Assembly (NCBI GenBank): GCA_944474755.1
Contig: OX104113.1
Coordinates: 60,842,074 to 60,906,073, forward strand
Reading direction: 5' to 3'
Source: Limnoperna fortunei
Taxonomy: Eukaryota > Mollusca > Bivalvia > Mytilida > Modiolidae
Length of the DNA: 64,000 nt
This document shows positions 45,791 through 59,303 of this stretch, one piece after another. The position numbers were made by a program, and so were the translations under genes. The notes beneath the pieces were generated by a model. That model saw only the letters and a list, made by a program, of their open reading frames with translations. It did not search any database and had not been told where the DNA came from. Position 1 is the first letter of the stretch, and every line of letters begins with the position of its first letter.

Positions 45791-46970
45791 AGCCATAGAT
45801 TGATAATTATACTAGGCCGATTTGCTCACAAAATTTTAACTGAATAAATTGCAGTTATGTCGAATTTTGTCAGAGATGAAATTGCATTTATAACAATCTT
45901 TCCTACACACTTTGAGACAAAATAAACAGGATATATCATCAAACTTTCCGTTAGGTGCTATATTTGGGTGCAATTAAATTTTCTACCATGACGTCATCAA
46001 AAAGATGTGTCGATGTATACACTTTACCCATTAACACTACTTTCACCAATTGGAACACAACAAGTATAAAATACTGAAATTTCAAATGTTTTATTACTTT
46101 GTTTGATCCTATTTAGAACTTTTAATACAAATATCAAAAATAATAAAGCGACTACATATGTATAGCATATGTTGTGAAAGTGGAAGTGTCTTGTTATTAA
46201 ACAAACAAAACGTTACCCCTATGAAAAGAAATTCTATAGTAATAGACATGTTCAACACTGAGCTCTCATTTAAAACAAATCTTTGTTTCTGACATTTTCA
46301 TTGTCCTGTTTTATTTAAAGATCTATTGAGTTAATGTAGCGTCAGGTTTTAAATCAATGTTAATTCTGAACATGCTACAGAAAAAAACTATTATATAATG
46401 TTTGCGAACGCTAATTACAACATGTAAATTTCAAAACATATCCTTATCTAAATAAATACTATTTCTGAATTTTAAAAGTGTCTTAATTTCCTACCCACGA
46501 AAAACAAAATAAATCTACACCACAACGTGTAGTATCAAAGATATGGTACTTAGATGCACACACCTCAAATGCAAGAGAGCCATATATATCAAACTTTAAA
46601 AGTTTTTAGGTTTCTGTAAATCTTAAACAGTCATGTAGTTCTAGTTTAAGTTTATTCTATACAGTAGATTTTAAACGTATAAAATTACATACATATAACG
46701 ATTTAAATTTTGGCCATTGTAACTTCTTGACTTAATATGTAATTATTTCTTTATTCTAATGCATGACTTCGAAAAGTTTAAAAGAAAAGACCTTGGAATA
46801 ATTAGAAAACATTCTGTGTTTGTGCCTTGGTGTCAATAAACGTTTATGGGGAGTTAATTATACTTCGTTAACTACTAAACACTACTTACTTTACGTAGAT
46901 TTGTTTTCCTACGGAAGTGTATATTGGTCTCCTCTTAGTTGCTTATTAACTACTATTGTAATTGAAATAG
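45791..46970. other. Intergenic AT-rich stretch, nothing recognised
   Basis: No repeat, RNA gene or coding pattern was identified before the LINE fragment. Confidence 0.45.
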
Positions 46971-46976
46971 GACACA

Positions 46977-48460
46977 TTGTTGATATCCTTTAATCAGACT
47001 GGCTTTCGTAAAGGACATTCAACCACAGACAATATTTTTGTCCTGCATGCTTTAATATCGCTATACCAGTCATTTGGTAAGAAATTATTTTGCACCTTTG
47101 TAGATTTCCACAAAGTTTTTGACACGGTGTGGAGAAGTGGCTTGTGGACAAAACTACAAAAGAGTGAAATAAAAGGCAAAATCTTCACAATTATCTTTAA
47201 CATGTACGACAATATAAAATCGTATGTTCAGTATAATGGTGAACAGTCAGAGTTTTTTCCATGTTTGACAGGTGTCAGACAGGGAGAAAACCTGTCACCT
47301 TTCCTTTTCTCCATCTTTTTAAATAATCTAGAAAATTTTTCCCTAGAACTTGATGGTTCACCTCTTGAATTAGTTAAAGAAAAGTGCTTAAGTGAGCTAA
47401 ATATTATAATTAAACTGTGTATTATATTATATGCCGACGATACGGTTATTTTAGCGGATACTTATGAAGGCTTGCAACATGCTCTAGATATTTTTCAATC
47501 TTACTGTGACACATGGAAATTAGAGGTTAATATAAGTAAGACAAAGGTATTAATCTTTAGTAAAGGAAGAGTACGCCAAAAATTTGAGTTCAAACTACAT
47601 AATAATATATTAGAACCAGTAGATTCTTATTCATATTTGGGCTTAATGTTTAAGTTTAATGGGAATTTTTCTGATGCTAGGAGCAAATTACCAACCCAAG
47701 CACAGAAATCTTTGTATGGTATTTATAGGATAATAAGAAATCAAACCATCCCTATTGATCTCCAACTGAAACTGTTTGATTCTATGGTAGAACCAATACT
47801 GCTTTATGGGTCAGATATATGTGGTTTTGAAAATTTAAAAATTATTGAGCAGGTACATCGGAGTTTTTGTAAAAGTATATTAAAAGAAAGTTAGATCTAC
47901 AACTCCTAACTATATGGTTTATGGGGAACTGGGAAGATTTCCACTAGAAATTAAAGTGAAGTCTTAGATACATTTTTGAAAACCAAATAGAATTTATTGA
48001 CAATATCAATTAATTACACAAGTACTTCGAGACCAGTTTATACAGAAATGGTTCAGTGATACCCGTGTCTCATCTAGAGGCATATTCTATAGTACTTTTA
48101 AAAAAGAGTTTGGCTTAGAAAAATACTTGATTAAACTACCTGAGCAAAACAGAGTTTGGATCTGTAAATTACGTACTTCAAATCTCCCAATAACTATTAA
48201 AACTGGTAGATGGTTCAATATACCAAAAGAAGGCAGAATATGTACACTATGTAAAAATGACATTGGAGATGAGTTTCATCTGCTATTTACTTGCAAAAAC
48301 ATGAAAACAGTTGAATTTCGAAATTAGTATATGCCTGTTTACTATACAAGTAATCCCAACCACATAAAAATGGCCGGTTTATTAGCATTAGGTAATGATG
48401 ACTTGTACAAGCGACTATCTGTTTTTGTAAAAAAAATAAGTTGTTTATTGTAAACAAGAC
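46977..48460 (+). pseudogene. Non-LTR retrotransposon (LINE) RT and C-terminal fragment
   Basis: A 305-codon frame (46977-47894) carries RT motifs in order: NQTGFRKGHSTTDN, motif A FVDFHKVFDTV, GVRQGENLSPFLF and the catalytic YADDTVILAD, then the thumb region NISKTKVLIFSKG. In this family FxDFxKAFD is usual, so the Val in KVFD is a change. After frameshifts the C-terminal part continues at 48127-48327 with CTLC...FHLLFTC, a zinc-binding element typical of LINE C-termini. No endonuclease domain is present, so the copy is 5'-truncated at about 46975. LINE is certain; the clade is not assigned. Confidence 0.85.
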
Positions 48461-48474
48461 TGAAATGGAAACAA

Positions 48475-50410
48475 GCTTATTAAGTATCGGATCGACAAAA
48501 CATGACGATACAGCATAAACAAAAAATAATATACAAGTCTAGAAGATTATGCAACGATACAAATGACGGTGTTTCTTGTCAAAAATTTAGACAAAGACTG
48601 ACCAACGAATGGCCTTAGTCATTGAATGTCAATATAAATAAATGACGTAAACAAGTCATAACATATTGATCTTAAACTTTCTCATTTCCAACTTAACCCA
48701 AAATAGTTGTTTCCCAGTCCGCCAGCCGCGGACGTGCCGTGCTGTTACTTGGCTTTGCTCAAATATTACAACAAGATGTAATCAAAATTACCAAGGTGAC
48801 AAATTCATTACGCCAGACGCGCGTTTCGTCTACTTAAGACTCATCAGTGGCGTTTAACTCTATATTCTTAAATATTTTTTCATTTGGTGATGGAATAATA
48901 TAAGTCCACTGGGATCGTGTAAAAACACAATACAGGTAGTTCAAAATATTAAATAAAAAAGTCTAAAGAGTCTACCAACCAGCAAGCTTATTAAGTATCG
49001 GATCGTTAAAACATGACGATACAGCATAAACAAAAAGTTATATATACAAGTCTAGAAGATTATGCAACGATACAAATGACGGTGTTTCTTGTCAAAAATT
49101 TAGACAAAGACTGACCAACGAATGGCCTTAGTCATTGAATGTCAATATAAATAAATGACGTAAACAAGTCATAACATATTGATCTTAAACTTTCTCATTT
49201 CCAACTTAACCCAAAATAGTTGCTTCCCAGTCCGCCAGCCGCGGACGTACCGTGCTGTTACTTGGCTTTGCTCAAATATTACAACAAGATGTAATCAAAA
49301 TTACCAAGGTGACAAATTCATTACGCCAGACGCGCGTTTCGTCTACTTAAGACTCATCAGTGGCGTTTAACTCTATATTCTTAAAGTATTTTTTCATTTG
49401 GTGATGGAATAATATTAGTCCACTGGGATCGTGTAAAAACACAATACAGGTAGTTCAAAATATTAAATAAAAAAGTCTAAAGAGTCTACCAACCAGAAGC
49501 TTATTAAGTATCGGATCGACAAAACATGACGATACAGCATAAACAAAAAATAATATACAAGTCTAGAAGATTATGCAACGATACAAATGACGGTGTTTCT
49601 TGTCAAAAATTTAGACAAAGACTGACCAACGAATGGCCTTAGTCATTGAATGTCAATATAAATAAATGACGTAAACAAGTCATAACATATTGATCTTAAA
49701 CTTTCTCATTTCCAACTTAACCCAAAATAGTTGCTTCCCAGTCCGCCAGCCGCGGACGTGCCGTGCTGTTACTTGGCTTTGCTCAAATATTACAACAAGA
49801 TGTAATCAAAATTACCAAGGTGACAAATTCATTACGCCAGACGCGCGTTTCGTCTACTTAAGACTCATCAGTGGCGTTTAACTCTATATTCTTAAAGTAT
49901 TTTTTCATTTGGTGATGGAATAATATTAGTCCACTGGGATCGTGTAAAAACACAACACAGGTAGTTCAAAATATTAAATAAAAAAGTCTAAAGAGTCTAC
50001 CAACCAGCAAGTATATTAAGTATCGGATCGACAAAACATGACGTTACAGCATAAACAAAAAATAATATACAAGTCTAGAAGATTATGCAACGATACAAAT
50101 GACGGTGTTTCTTGTCAAAAATTTAGACAAAGACTGACCAACGAATGGCCTTAGTCATTGAATGTCAATATAAATAAATGACGTAAACAAGTCATAACAT
50201 ATTGATCTTAAACTTTCTCATTGCCAACTTAACACAAAATAGTTGCTTCCCAATCCGCCAGCCGCGGACGTGCCGTGCTGTTACTTGGCTTTGCTAAAAT
50301 ATTACAACAAGATGTAATCAAAATTACCAAGGTGACAAATTCATTACGCCAGACGCGCGTTTCGTCTACTTAAGACTCATCAGTGGCGTTAAACTCTATA
50401 TTCTTAAAGT
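48475..50410. repeat. Tandem repeat, about 512-bp unit, nearly four copies
   Basis: Units start at about 48475, 48986, 49499 and 50011 (TTATTAAGTATCGGATCG), giving periods of 511-513 bp, with very few differences. The last copy is cut at 50410 directly before the gag-like ORF. Each unit includes the segment ACGCCAGACGCGCGTTTCGT followed by ACTCATCAGTGGCG, which also appears diverged at about 17148-17195, so it exists as a dispersed repeat too. A 63-codon plus-strand frame recurs in each unit; it is probably incidental. Confidence 0.9.
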
Positions 50411-50416
50411 ATAGAA

Positions 50417-51334
50417 CTAATACGAACTAGAAAATGGAATATTCATATTAGTTGGAGGACCACCATACATAAATACAGGAATCGTCGCCGTGTTAACTGT
50501 GTGAGGTGTAGGGTACACAGGAGGTGGAACAGAAAACAAAGGAACAGACGATGAAACAAACTTATTATTCAAGATATCGACCGACGTTGGTGGAAAGTTC
50601 ACAGTAGGCGACGGAGCAGCAGGTAAGGTCATAGGTTTATCCAAGACAGGTCGCGACACGAAGTTTTGCGAATCTTGAATGAATCGTCGCATGTCCTGTT
50701 TTTTATCTGAAGCTGGGAGAGGTGGACCAAGATCACCGTCCTTTTCTTCAAGAATGCTTACTTCTGCTTCGGCCGCAGCTACTTTACCTTCTTGGTGAAC
50801 AAGGTTTATATTTGCCTCTATCTCAGCTTTCTGTTTTATAAGTTCATTTTCTTTCTTGACAAATTCTAATTTTGCACGTTCTGCTGCTGCTTTAGCCCGT
50901 TTTTGGCTACTCGTTGATCCTGCCCGCGAGGACCCACTGATCTGTGATATCGCTTCGACAAGTTCTAGTTTTCTATCACGAATGTCATCTCTAGCCTTGA
51001 TTTCAGTATTTCTACACTGTTCAAAGTGTTTACACAATGATTCCAGCTCTATGTTCGCTTCTGAAGTGCCCTGTCTAAATAAAAACTGTTTGAAACTTTC
51101 CGTATGTTTACAAAAGTCACTAAAATGACTGTCGATGTCACTATCGAGTTGACGGAGTGCTTTAACGTCGTTACATTCAGGTAATGTCATTAACAGATCT
51201 TCAATCTGATTCCACAAAGAGTCACAAGTTTGTCGTTGTTTGGAGCAGTTATCTTCGAACATTATTTTTCCTTTTTCTGAAAGTTGCCGGTCTTGGCGAG
51301 GTCCGTACATGAGTCTTTGTTGACGGTCCACCAA
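50417..51334 (-). CDS. Gag-like coiled-coil ORF, probably retroelement-derived
   Basis: A single 305-codon frame. Residues about 1-140 are mostly helical with a KARDDIRDRKLELVE segment. Residues about 145-200 form a strongly charged coiled coil rich in Ala, Lys and Glu (AKAAAERAKLEFVKK and KVAAAEAEVSILEE). The C-terminal 80 residues are proline-rich and of low complexity. This arrangement resembles the N-terminal part of BEL/Pao-type polyproteins, but no protease, RT or integrase sequence adjoins it. The ORF is intact, and its stop lies right at the edge of the 512-bp tandem repeat. It could be a stranded gag, an exon of a host gene or a domesticated copy. Confidence 0.5.
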   Translation of the reverse strand: MVDRQQRLMYGPRQDRQLSEKGKIMFEDNCSKQRQTCDSLWNQIEDLLMTLPECNDVKALRQLDSDIDSHFSDFCKHTESFKQFLFRQGTSEANIELESLCKHFEQCRNTEIKARDDIRDRKLELVEAISQISGSSRAGSTSSQKRAKAAAERAKLEFVKKENELIKQKAEIEANINLVHQEGKVAAAEAEVSILEEKDGDLGPPLPASDKKQDMRRFIQDSQNFVSRPVLDKPMTLPAAPSPTVNFPPTSVDILNNKFVSSSVPLFSVPPPVYPTPHTVNTATIPVFMYGGPPTNMNIPFSSSY

Positions 51335-51394
51335 TCTTTTTACTATACTGCTAGGAGCTTTGCAGACAGATAACCATATCAGTTGAAAGATGCT

Positions 51395-53920
51395 TTATTC
51401 AAATACTGAATCATGATGGTAAAAAGCTACAACAATAAAAAAAGGTTGTTGTACAAATTTGAACATACAAAGTACAGATAAACATGGTGTAGAATTTATG
51501 CATACATTCAAACAGTAAATAAACTTCCAATATGTATGAAAACCTTTCAGAAAATACCCCAAAAGCATACAAAGTACACCCAATCAAAGAAAACATACCG
51601 ACAAGTTACAATTTCTATTTAATTTTACTGTAATTAAAATTGTTTCAAAAAATTTGCAATTAAATGTGTTTCAAACGTCAAACTAGCATTCATGTCCATA
51701 AACATTGCTAAGAACTTTATAAAATTTTCAGAATTTAAAAATTTAAATAAAAAAAAAAAAAAACAATTAGAAGAAGAGTCTTATTTTGCAAAACAATTTA
51801 TGAGATTATTAACTCTATGATGTTGATGACCTTTATTCGAACGTAACTGATTTTTTTCTTTTGTATTATTATATATATAACTTGCTTCGTTAAAATAGCT
51901 CAACATCAAAATTTTTAATCTTGAATTAAATAAAAATCTATATCTTTTGTGCTTTTTTTATTATTGAGAAATTTCTTTTCCCTACTAATTTCTACATTTT
52001 TCACTGATTCAGACATCAATTTTTTTTAAATAACATGCCTATTTGAAAATCTAATTTTTATATAAAAATCATAATCTAAATTTGCATTTTAGCGGCTTAT
52101 TATGCGTGTCTAATTGGTCTTTTATTATTACCTTTCATCAAAGTTCAGTGTCAGGTAATAAATAAACAAGGCACATCTAATATACAATTACATCACAGAA
52201 ATATCTCTGCGCCCCCCCCCCGCCCTTTTAAAACCATCACTACCACACAGGAATCGTTCACGAGAGTTTGGGATTTCGAAACCGTCAATAAACAAAACCC
52301 AGGGAAATTAAATTTAATGTTAAAGATTGACTAATTTTCTACGTAAAGGTTCCATTTTCTACCTTATAAATTATGAAATAATCCAGAAATAAGATCAAGG
52401 CTTTCTGGATGAGTGGTCACATGCGCGTTAAACAAAATCTAAAAATGCACTTTTATTATCATATTATCTAAGTAACTAATAAAAGAAACAGAAAAAATAC
52501 ATTTTATCATGTTAAAATAAGAATGCATAAACAAATTACGATGCTTACTATATTGATCATGAAATAATCCAAGAAATACAATTGAAGCGATGAAATACAT
52601 AACGTAATATAACATAACAAAATTTTAAAATGTTTATTTATAGCATATAAATGATTTTTTGACAAACAGGATTTTGTATCTAATTTGCAAGTCGGTATAG
52701 ATAACGTCATTCAAACAGATTTATCAGTCTTTATTATTATCTCCCTTCTCGTATCTCCCAACAGATGGCGTTTACTCCAGTGTATTACACCTACACAAGC
52801 TTTGCACATTTGGGCACGTGCATTAGGATTAGATAGTTTTAAGTTAAGTATAACTTCTGATGTTAGTCTGTACTTCGTAACTATTAATATTATGTTTAGC
52901 ACTTATTTTGCAAGCGTTTCCTATTTTCATAACTCAAATCATTGCATTGTATCACACATGGGGTTATAACTAATTTCGGGTACGGTTTACTGAACTATTG
53001 CGCGAAAATATAGTTCGATGTTTACATTTACCGAAGTAAGTAATTTTTATCTGTAATATTGTTTTTATTATTTTTCAGGTGAAAAACAGTATGTTTTGTA
53101 TTGCGAAATGTAATAATTTTGTTCTTTGCATTTGAAAAAATATAATTCTGTTCATATATTCTTACGCGATCAAGCTGGCTAGGTAAACGATCATATTATC
53201 ATAAATTTATGCACATTCAATCTGCTTTCTTCTGAATTGTTAATTATATAATTAACGCATAATGGCTGCCTGTGCTGCTGCAGCTAATCATCATGATGAA
53301 TAACAGTAAACAAGATTTGCACATGTACAACTTTGATCATCTTTGCAAAATAAAAATAACACATAAATCAACGTATTAAGGGACCGATCATTTAACTTGC
53401 AAGGGAGGCATTGGTTTTTTTAAAAAATTTTGGAAACAGAGGGTAAGAAAAAAAATATTCTGAAGAAGGATTTCTGCTATATAAAATAATGCTAATAATG
53501 AAAAAAAAAATTCTGTCACGACGCCTTCAAAAATTTTCTGACCAAAACAAAAAACCAAGCCCCCCCTTCAAATTAAATTGTCTGTCCCTAAGAATATCTA
53601 AATAATTTGGGACAAAGATGGCACACCTACTTGATGAGAGAAGTATTACGAATCTGTAATTCCTGTCGAAAATTAAAATGATGAAAACGTTTCTACTTTA
53701 GCATTTTCTTATTTTTGGTTTTATGCACTTTTTAATTTTCCAGTTATTTTGTTGTTGTCGCATCAAATAGAAATAAATTATTTCAATTTTTTTAAATACA
53801 GGTCTCAAGTGCAATTCCTTGCATCTTTCTTTTACTTTCAGTAATTCAAATGTCCAAAAATGTTATCTGGTTTATTTACTATGCATGCCTACTATTTTTA
53901 TACGACCGAAAAAAAATTGC
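51395..53920. other. AT-rich non-coding stretch, nothing recognised
   Basis: An AATAAA on the minus strand at about 51390 could mark a transcript end, but no matching gene was found to its right. A poly-C tract lies at about 52211-52220. The short open frames have no domain-like sequence. Confidence 0.4.
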
Positions 53921-53924
53921 AGGC

Positions 53925-54440
53925 GTATAATGGTATGATGCTTTCGTCTGCGTCGTTGTCTGTTAACTAAAGTGTTCCCACAATAACTTTTGTTCTAGTT
54001 ATCCAATTGCTTTGAAACTTTACAGTAATGTTTATTACAATAAAAGGATGGATGGGATTGATTTTTAGTGCCCCCCCATTTTTCGTTTAGAAATTAGGGA
54101 CCCAAAAGGGGCCAAAAATGCCACTATTTTGTTTGTTCCCACAATAACTTTTGTTCTAGTCATCCAAATGAAAATTTACAATGATTTTCCATACCATTAA
54201 TAGATAGATGGATAGGATTGGGTCCCCCCTTTTCTAGTTTAAAAATTAGGGGCCAAAAATGGTACTTTTTTATTTGTTTCCACAATAACTTTGGTTCTGG
54301 TTTACAGATTGCTTTGAAATTTAACAATAATTTTTCTTATCATAAGAGGATGAATTTGATTTAGTTTGGGGCTCCTCCTTTATCCTTTTAGGAATTAGGG
54401 GCCCAAAAGGGGCAAAAATGAGTTGGGTTTTAATATATGT
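53925..54440. repeat. Dispersed repeat with three diverged internal units
   Basis: The sequence CACAATAACTTTTGTTCTAG, a TTGAAA...TTACA stretch, GGATG/GATGGAT and ATTAGG..CCAAAA..GGGGCC recurs at about 53970-54110, 54140-54260 and 54280-54420. Period about 150 bp. No coding function is visible. Confidence 0.7.
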
Positions 54441-55160
54441 TTTAACAGATCTGCCAAATATCAATATTAATATAAACATATTTTACAAAATAACACTAAA
54501 AGTACATCTAACACAAATTTTTCTGTAATATATTTTACTTTTTATGTCTTGTATTGTATTATTTAACTCGTTTCCTTAATATCTATGCATTATTATTTAA
54601 AGAACCAAATGTTTAGAACTCTGATGTCTCGGATGGTCATTCTCTTATATCAAAGAAGAAAAAGCAACACATGGCAAAGACAAATCATAAAAAATTTGAT
54701 TGTATTAAATGATCCTGACTTGGTTAAAGCATATTATAGAATATCATAAGTACATTATATCTTCACAAGCTGTAAACAACAATTAATCTCTCATATTACA
54801 ATACAAATGGGTTCCTGTTTTAATCCTCTAATTACTTTAATTGAGTTTCCCGATATAATTACAACCATATCTTTTCTTGTTTCGATAATGTTATATTTTG
54901 TGAAGCACGTGTCATTTGATAGCGTATACACACTTTAGGTTCTACTTTTGCTCTTTGACACGTTTTTAAAAGCTGTTATTCTTTCTTATGGATTAGAGTT
55001 TTAGCTAACGCATTTATGAATTTTAAGTAGCTAGTCCTGCTTAATTTAGTTATGAAAGTGAAAACAGACTGAAATCGAGACCACGTGAGAGTTCTCTTCT
55101 GTTCGGCATAAATTCTTACTATTTATTTCAAACTTATGTTTTTGCGTGTAGCTGTATTGA
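54441..55160. other. Intergenic stretch, nothing recognised
   Basis: No repeat, RNA gene or coding pattern identified. Confidence 0.4.
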
Positions 55161-55169
55161 TCAATCGTT

Positions 55170-55534
55170 GCTGAAGGGGTCATTGTCGACCTGGGTACTA
55201 TATCAGCGTACCCAGGGTACGTTTATAATTCTAAAAAGTACCCTGATAAATTAGTTTCATATAAACGTACCCAGGATATAAGAAGCGGCTGCAATCGTAC
55301 CCTGAAAGATGCAAAGAAGATAATCAGCATCATCAACTTTGGTACGAAAAATCGCGAAGATCCGGAAAGGCTTTTGATCACGTGATAGTAGAACGAGAAC
55401 AGGGTACGATTGCAGCCGCTTCTTATATCCTGGGTACGTTTATATGAAACTAATTTATCAGGGTACTTTTAAAAATTATAAACGTACCCTGGGTACGCTG
55501 ATATAGTACCCAGGTCGACAATGACCCCTTCAGC
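55170..55534. mobile_element. Foldback MITE with long TIRs and 9-bp target duplication
   Basis: 365 bp bounded by TCAATCGTT at 55161-55169 and 55535-55543. Arms of about 135 bp (55170-55304 and 55400-55534) are inverted and nearly perfect, starting GCTGAAGGGGTCATTGTCGA. The spacer is about 95 bp. Within each arm the word GTACCC and its complement recur, making smaller stem-loops. Long TIRs with a 9-bp target duplication fit a non-autonomous Mutator-like (MULE) element. No coding capacity. Confidence 0.85.
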
Positions 55535-55543
55535 TCAATCGTT

Positions 55544-56883
55544 GGTATAATATCAACATTTGGAGTCTTTCTATTGACAGTATGTATGTGTACTTATGTT
55601 TTACAGGCTTCTTTATTTATTGTTGAGGTAAATAGTTTTATCATAATTGCAGTATATATAAGTAGGTATTTACTAGGATGCTGCTCTATCCAGTTAAAAT
55701 GTAACTGTGGTAGGTGTTGCTACATTTTTGTACTGCTGATTTTTATGGTGATGTCGTGAAATTCTATGATGTAATAAGTGTTTATTGTAGTGGTCTGTGT
55801 TCGGTTAAAACTTTTGTCGTTAACATGGAAAGTCTAAGAATAACTCATTTCTTATGAAACATTTATTTTGCTAGTAAAACTGTTAAAGGGCTTTTCTACT
55901 TGAATAGGGAAAATCACAGGTATATACGAGTCCATTAATTTTTGGCAGATGCCACCTGATTAATTAAACCAATTAATGAATGTTATAACCCTAGATGTAT
56001 GTAGTCATCTGATGTGTATTTGTTACATCTTAGCTAGCGAAGATATATGTGCCGAGGCGTGGCAGAAATGTATTTTAAAGCGGCGCTTGAATTAAAAAAG
56101 AATATGTGTGGCCAACCGGCAGACAATACCAGCCTATGGTGCTGAATAATATTGCTGCTCTTGTTTGTTTATGCTACCTAAATTGATATGAAGGGTATTT
56201 TATGTTTGGAGTTGCATAGATACAGGTAACACAGTCTGTATATACAGTCCAACTTTTGTATGCTTCACATATATGGATCTGTATCTTTTGATTCAAGCGG
56301 TACACGGAAATATGCAAATGGTACATGTTTGTTATACTAAGCAGATATGCTTCTGCAACAAATTGTTATGTCGCTGAGCAGTGCATGGAAGTTAAATATT
56401 TTAAATAGTGTTGGACAATTTCTAGTGGAAAATATGCCCTATATCAATAAATATTTTACCAGGATATGCAAGTATTAATGTTTTTTATTTATATATATAA
56501 GTATAAAGTTATGTCTTCTGTAATGTTGTGTAAGCACATGTACTGTAATGCATCTATCAATCAATCAACTCTTTCCTGAAATGTATATTGTGTGTTATAT
56601 TTAGTTTGCCTTTTACAGGCTCATTATTGGTAATAAAGAATTTACTTATTTAATTCTGATTCTCCCTAGTTCGAATCAGGATGTACACTTGTACAGATAA
56701 CTCTAATTGCATTTACGGCACATGAATGTTTTGCTTGGCATATATGGTGCCGAATAGTAAGGTTCGTGTTAAGGCTAAAGTTAGCAGATTCTGTTATGTA
56801 ATTGTTTTGGGTCACTAGACTGTATAAATCAATTAAATTGTTTAAATGACCTGTGTCAGACACATCATTCGATTGTTGCGTGC
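55544..56883. other. Intergenic stretch, nothing recognised
   Basis: AT-rich sequence without recognised gene or repeat up to the TIR element at 56889. Confidence 0.4.
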
Positions 56884-58984
56884 AAACCCACACCGATCAA
56901 TCGACTTATATCATTTTGGTGAGAAGTAGTATGACACGATGAAAAAAGATATAAACAAGTTAAGACCTATACGTATACAGATGACTTTTTTCAAATTGCT
57001 ACGTTAAAAACTCACTGTATCAAATATAGTATATTAAAACATTATTTAGCATATATTTGTCCATCAACATATTCAATCGTTTTAGTTACTTGTTTCATTT
57101 GTTATATGAAAATATGTTCCAAAGGTACTGGAATCACAAATTTTAACAAAAAATGCAAAATATACGCTTCTGCACAATATTTTTCTGTATCTAGTGTTTT
57201 TGTTCAAAAGGGCATTTATCCAACTTTTTTCTGACCCCAAAATTATTCTTCCAATTGCAATTTATTAGGAGTTTGAATCATTTTTCTTTACGCATTTACT
57301 GAAAAAATGATACGATAAAAATCAGCTCATCTTTTTATAATGACACGATGAATAAATGTCAATTGACAGGATTGAAAACAGCCACGTATTTCTTAAGTGA
57401 TTAGTCTTATACTTCCACATGGGACATTTCAATGACTTTTTGCAACTAATGTCTCTATATCGTTAAATATTATACAAAAAGTCTACAATTTTTAATACAA
57501 TAGGACTATGATGTATACATTCTTGACACAAATCACTAGACATGGTAAAAGGTAACAAGCAGCGGAGCAGCTTTGTAATTCATCTTAAAACCAAAGTGAG
57601 GAATTAAACATAGAGGAAATGCTCTCATTTAGACAATCCCAGATCAGGGCTTAAGCGGAAATCTGTGTTATATGTCGATAACGCTCTACATATGAGTTCT
57701 CACCTATCAACAAATAACACATAACGAACAAGATTTTGTACAAATATTTCCTACTATGTCGACATTAAATAGTATAAAACGGAACCATCTACTAGGTAGG
57801 TCATTATATTGATGTCAAACTTTTTTTTACAAATTATAAGGTATGAATTTAGGCAAACATTATCAAATGTGCTGCCTACAATAAGGAACCTATATACTAG
57901 TCCAGCTACAATTTATAATAAAGACGAAGAGCGAGAAATTTAAGGTTAATTAGCGTAAGAATGAGAGTTATATCTCAAGAATTAATACATCATATATAAC
58001 TGTAACACGAATACTGACTATGTCTAATAATTTTTAACATTATCGGTTGCAAATATTTTGAGAATTCCACAGTAATCTTTTACATAAAAACAGAAAAGGA
58101 AAACGTGTAAGACATGTAGTTACTAAGGAGAATATTATATCATTCGAACAGACCGCGAGATTTACCTTCATTGACCGAATTATACACAATTTTCATCGCG
58201 TATTACGCCTGTAGACACCTGAAGATACACAGAAAAGAATCTACGAATCTGGCTAGAGAATACTTACACAAATGTACAGTTTTATTACAAAATTATTTAT
58301 ATTTATGGTTTAATTACACGTTTTCTTTCATTCTAATAAATGAATAATAAATAATGATAAACAATCAAACAAACAAAAATCAAAACACCCTGCCTTTAAC
58401 GATGTCATATAATATTGTCTTTATTTTTATGTCAACGCCCCAAATGCGAAGGCACCTTTAGACGGTGACATAAAAATTCAGATTTGCAGAAACGACGGTT
58501 GACATTTATTTTGTCACTCTTTTGGGTTTTCTTCAATCACAATATTTTGATGATTGATATGGTGTTTTGTGCAAACGAATAGTACGTTATAGGCTCTTAA
58601 CCGACAGAACCCTACATCTTGTTGGCTGATGTGCATTACAATGATTTTAGTTTCACATTTAACCCCTTCTGGAAATTGGAACGGTTCGATATTAATAGGC
58701 AGTAAGTTCTGCACAAATCTCACTGTCGGCCCTCTACTTTCTGCTTGCAGCTTATACGTATTGAACTTCGTCAAGCGTTGCTCGTGTTTCGTTTATCGTA
58801 GTGGTTGGATATTTCATATTATGGTTTATACTAATGGATTGTATACGATTTAAAACCCTGGTACTTATTTGTCAATTAAAACAAAATGCGAATGGACTTG
58901 TCAAAGTTCAAAGTCTAAGGTCCACAACCATGATAGGAGACCCATTGTCTAATAACTATCTACCCACATGGCAAATATGAAAAG

Positions 58985-59105
58985 CTTAGCCTATTTCACC
59001 GAAGGTCGGGGTCTTCTCTGGGTACTCAGGCTACCACTCCCAATAAAGACATCATACAGCTGATAAATTGTTGAAAGGCATTAAAAACCAGTCATACAAG
59101 CAAAT
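58985..59105 (+). mobile_element. SINE fragment inside the 3.5-kb TIR element
   Basis: Core CCGAAGGTCGGGGTCTTCTC, then CAATAAAGACATCATACAGC and a TTGTTGAAAGGCATTAAAAA tail. It matches the SINE at 22471-22715 without its tRNA-like head. Confidence 0.6.
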
Positions 59106-59303
59106 AAACAGTCAAACAATTATTTTAAAAGTCATAACCGGGCGCGAAGCAATGACTAAAAAGGAATTGATGTTATCCTGGGGGGGGGGGGGGGTCAAAT
59201 TTCGAAGTTAAATATCCCGGACACGAAGCAATCACTCAAAAGGCTATGATGTGACCTTGGGGGTCGAATTTTAAATTAAATGTCAGCACCTATGACATGC
59301 GAA

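Noticed and set aside
48666..50390. Conserved 63-codon frame in each 512-bp unit
   Set aside because: Conservation equals that of the surrounding repeat; the fourth copy does not keep the same start.
58514..58774. 86-codon minus-strand ORF inside the 3.5-kb TIR element
   Set aside because: It has a somewhat protein-like composition but no motif, and no flanking exon or partner frame supports it; kept only as a lead.
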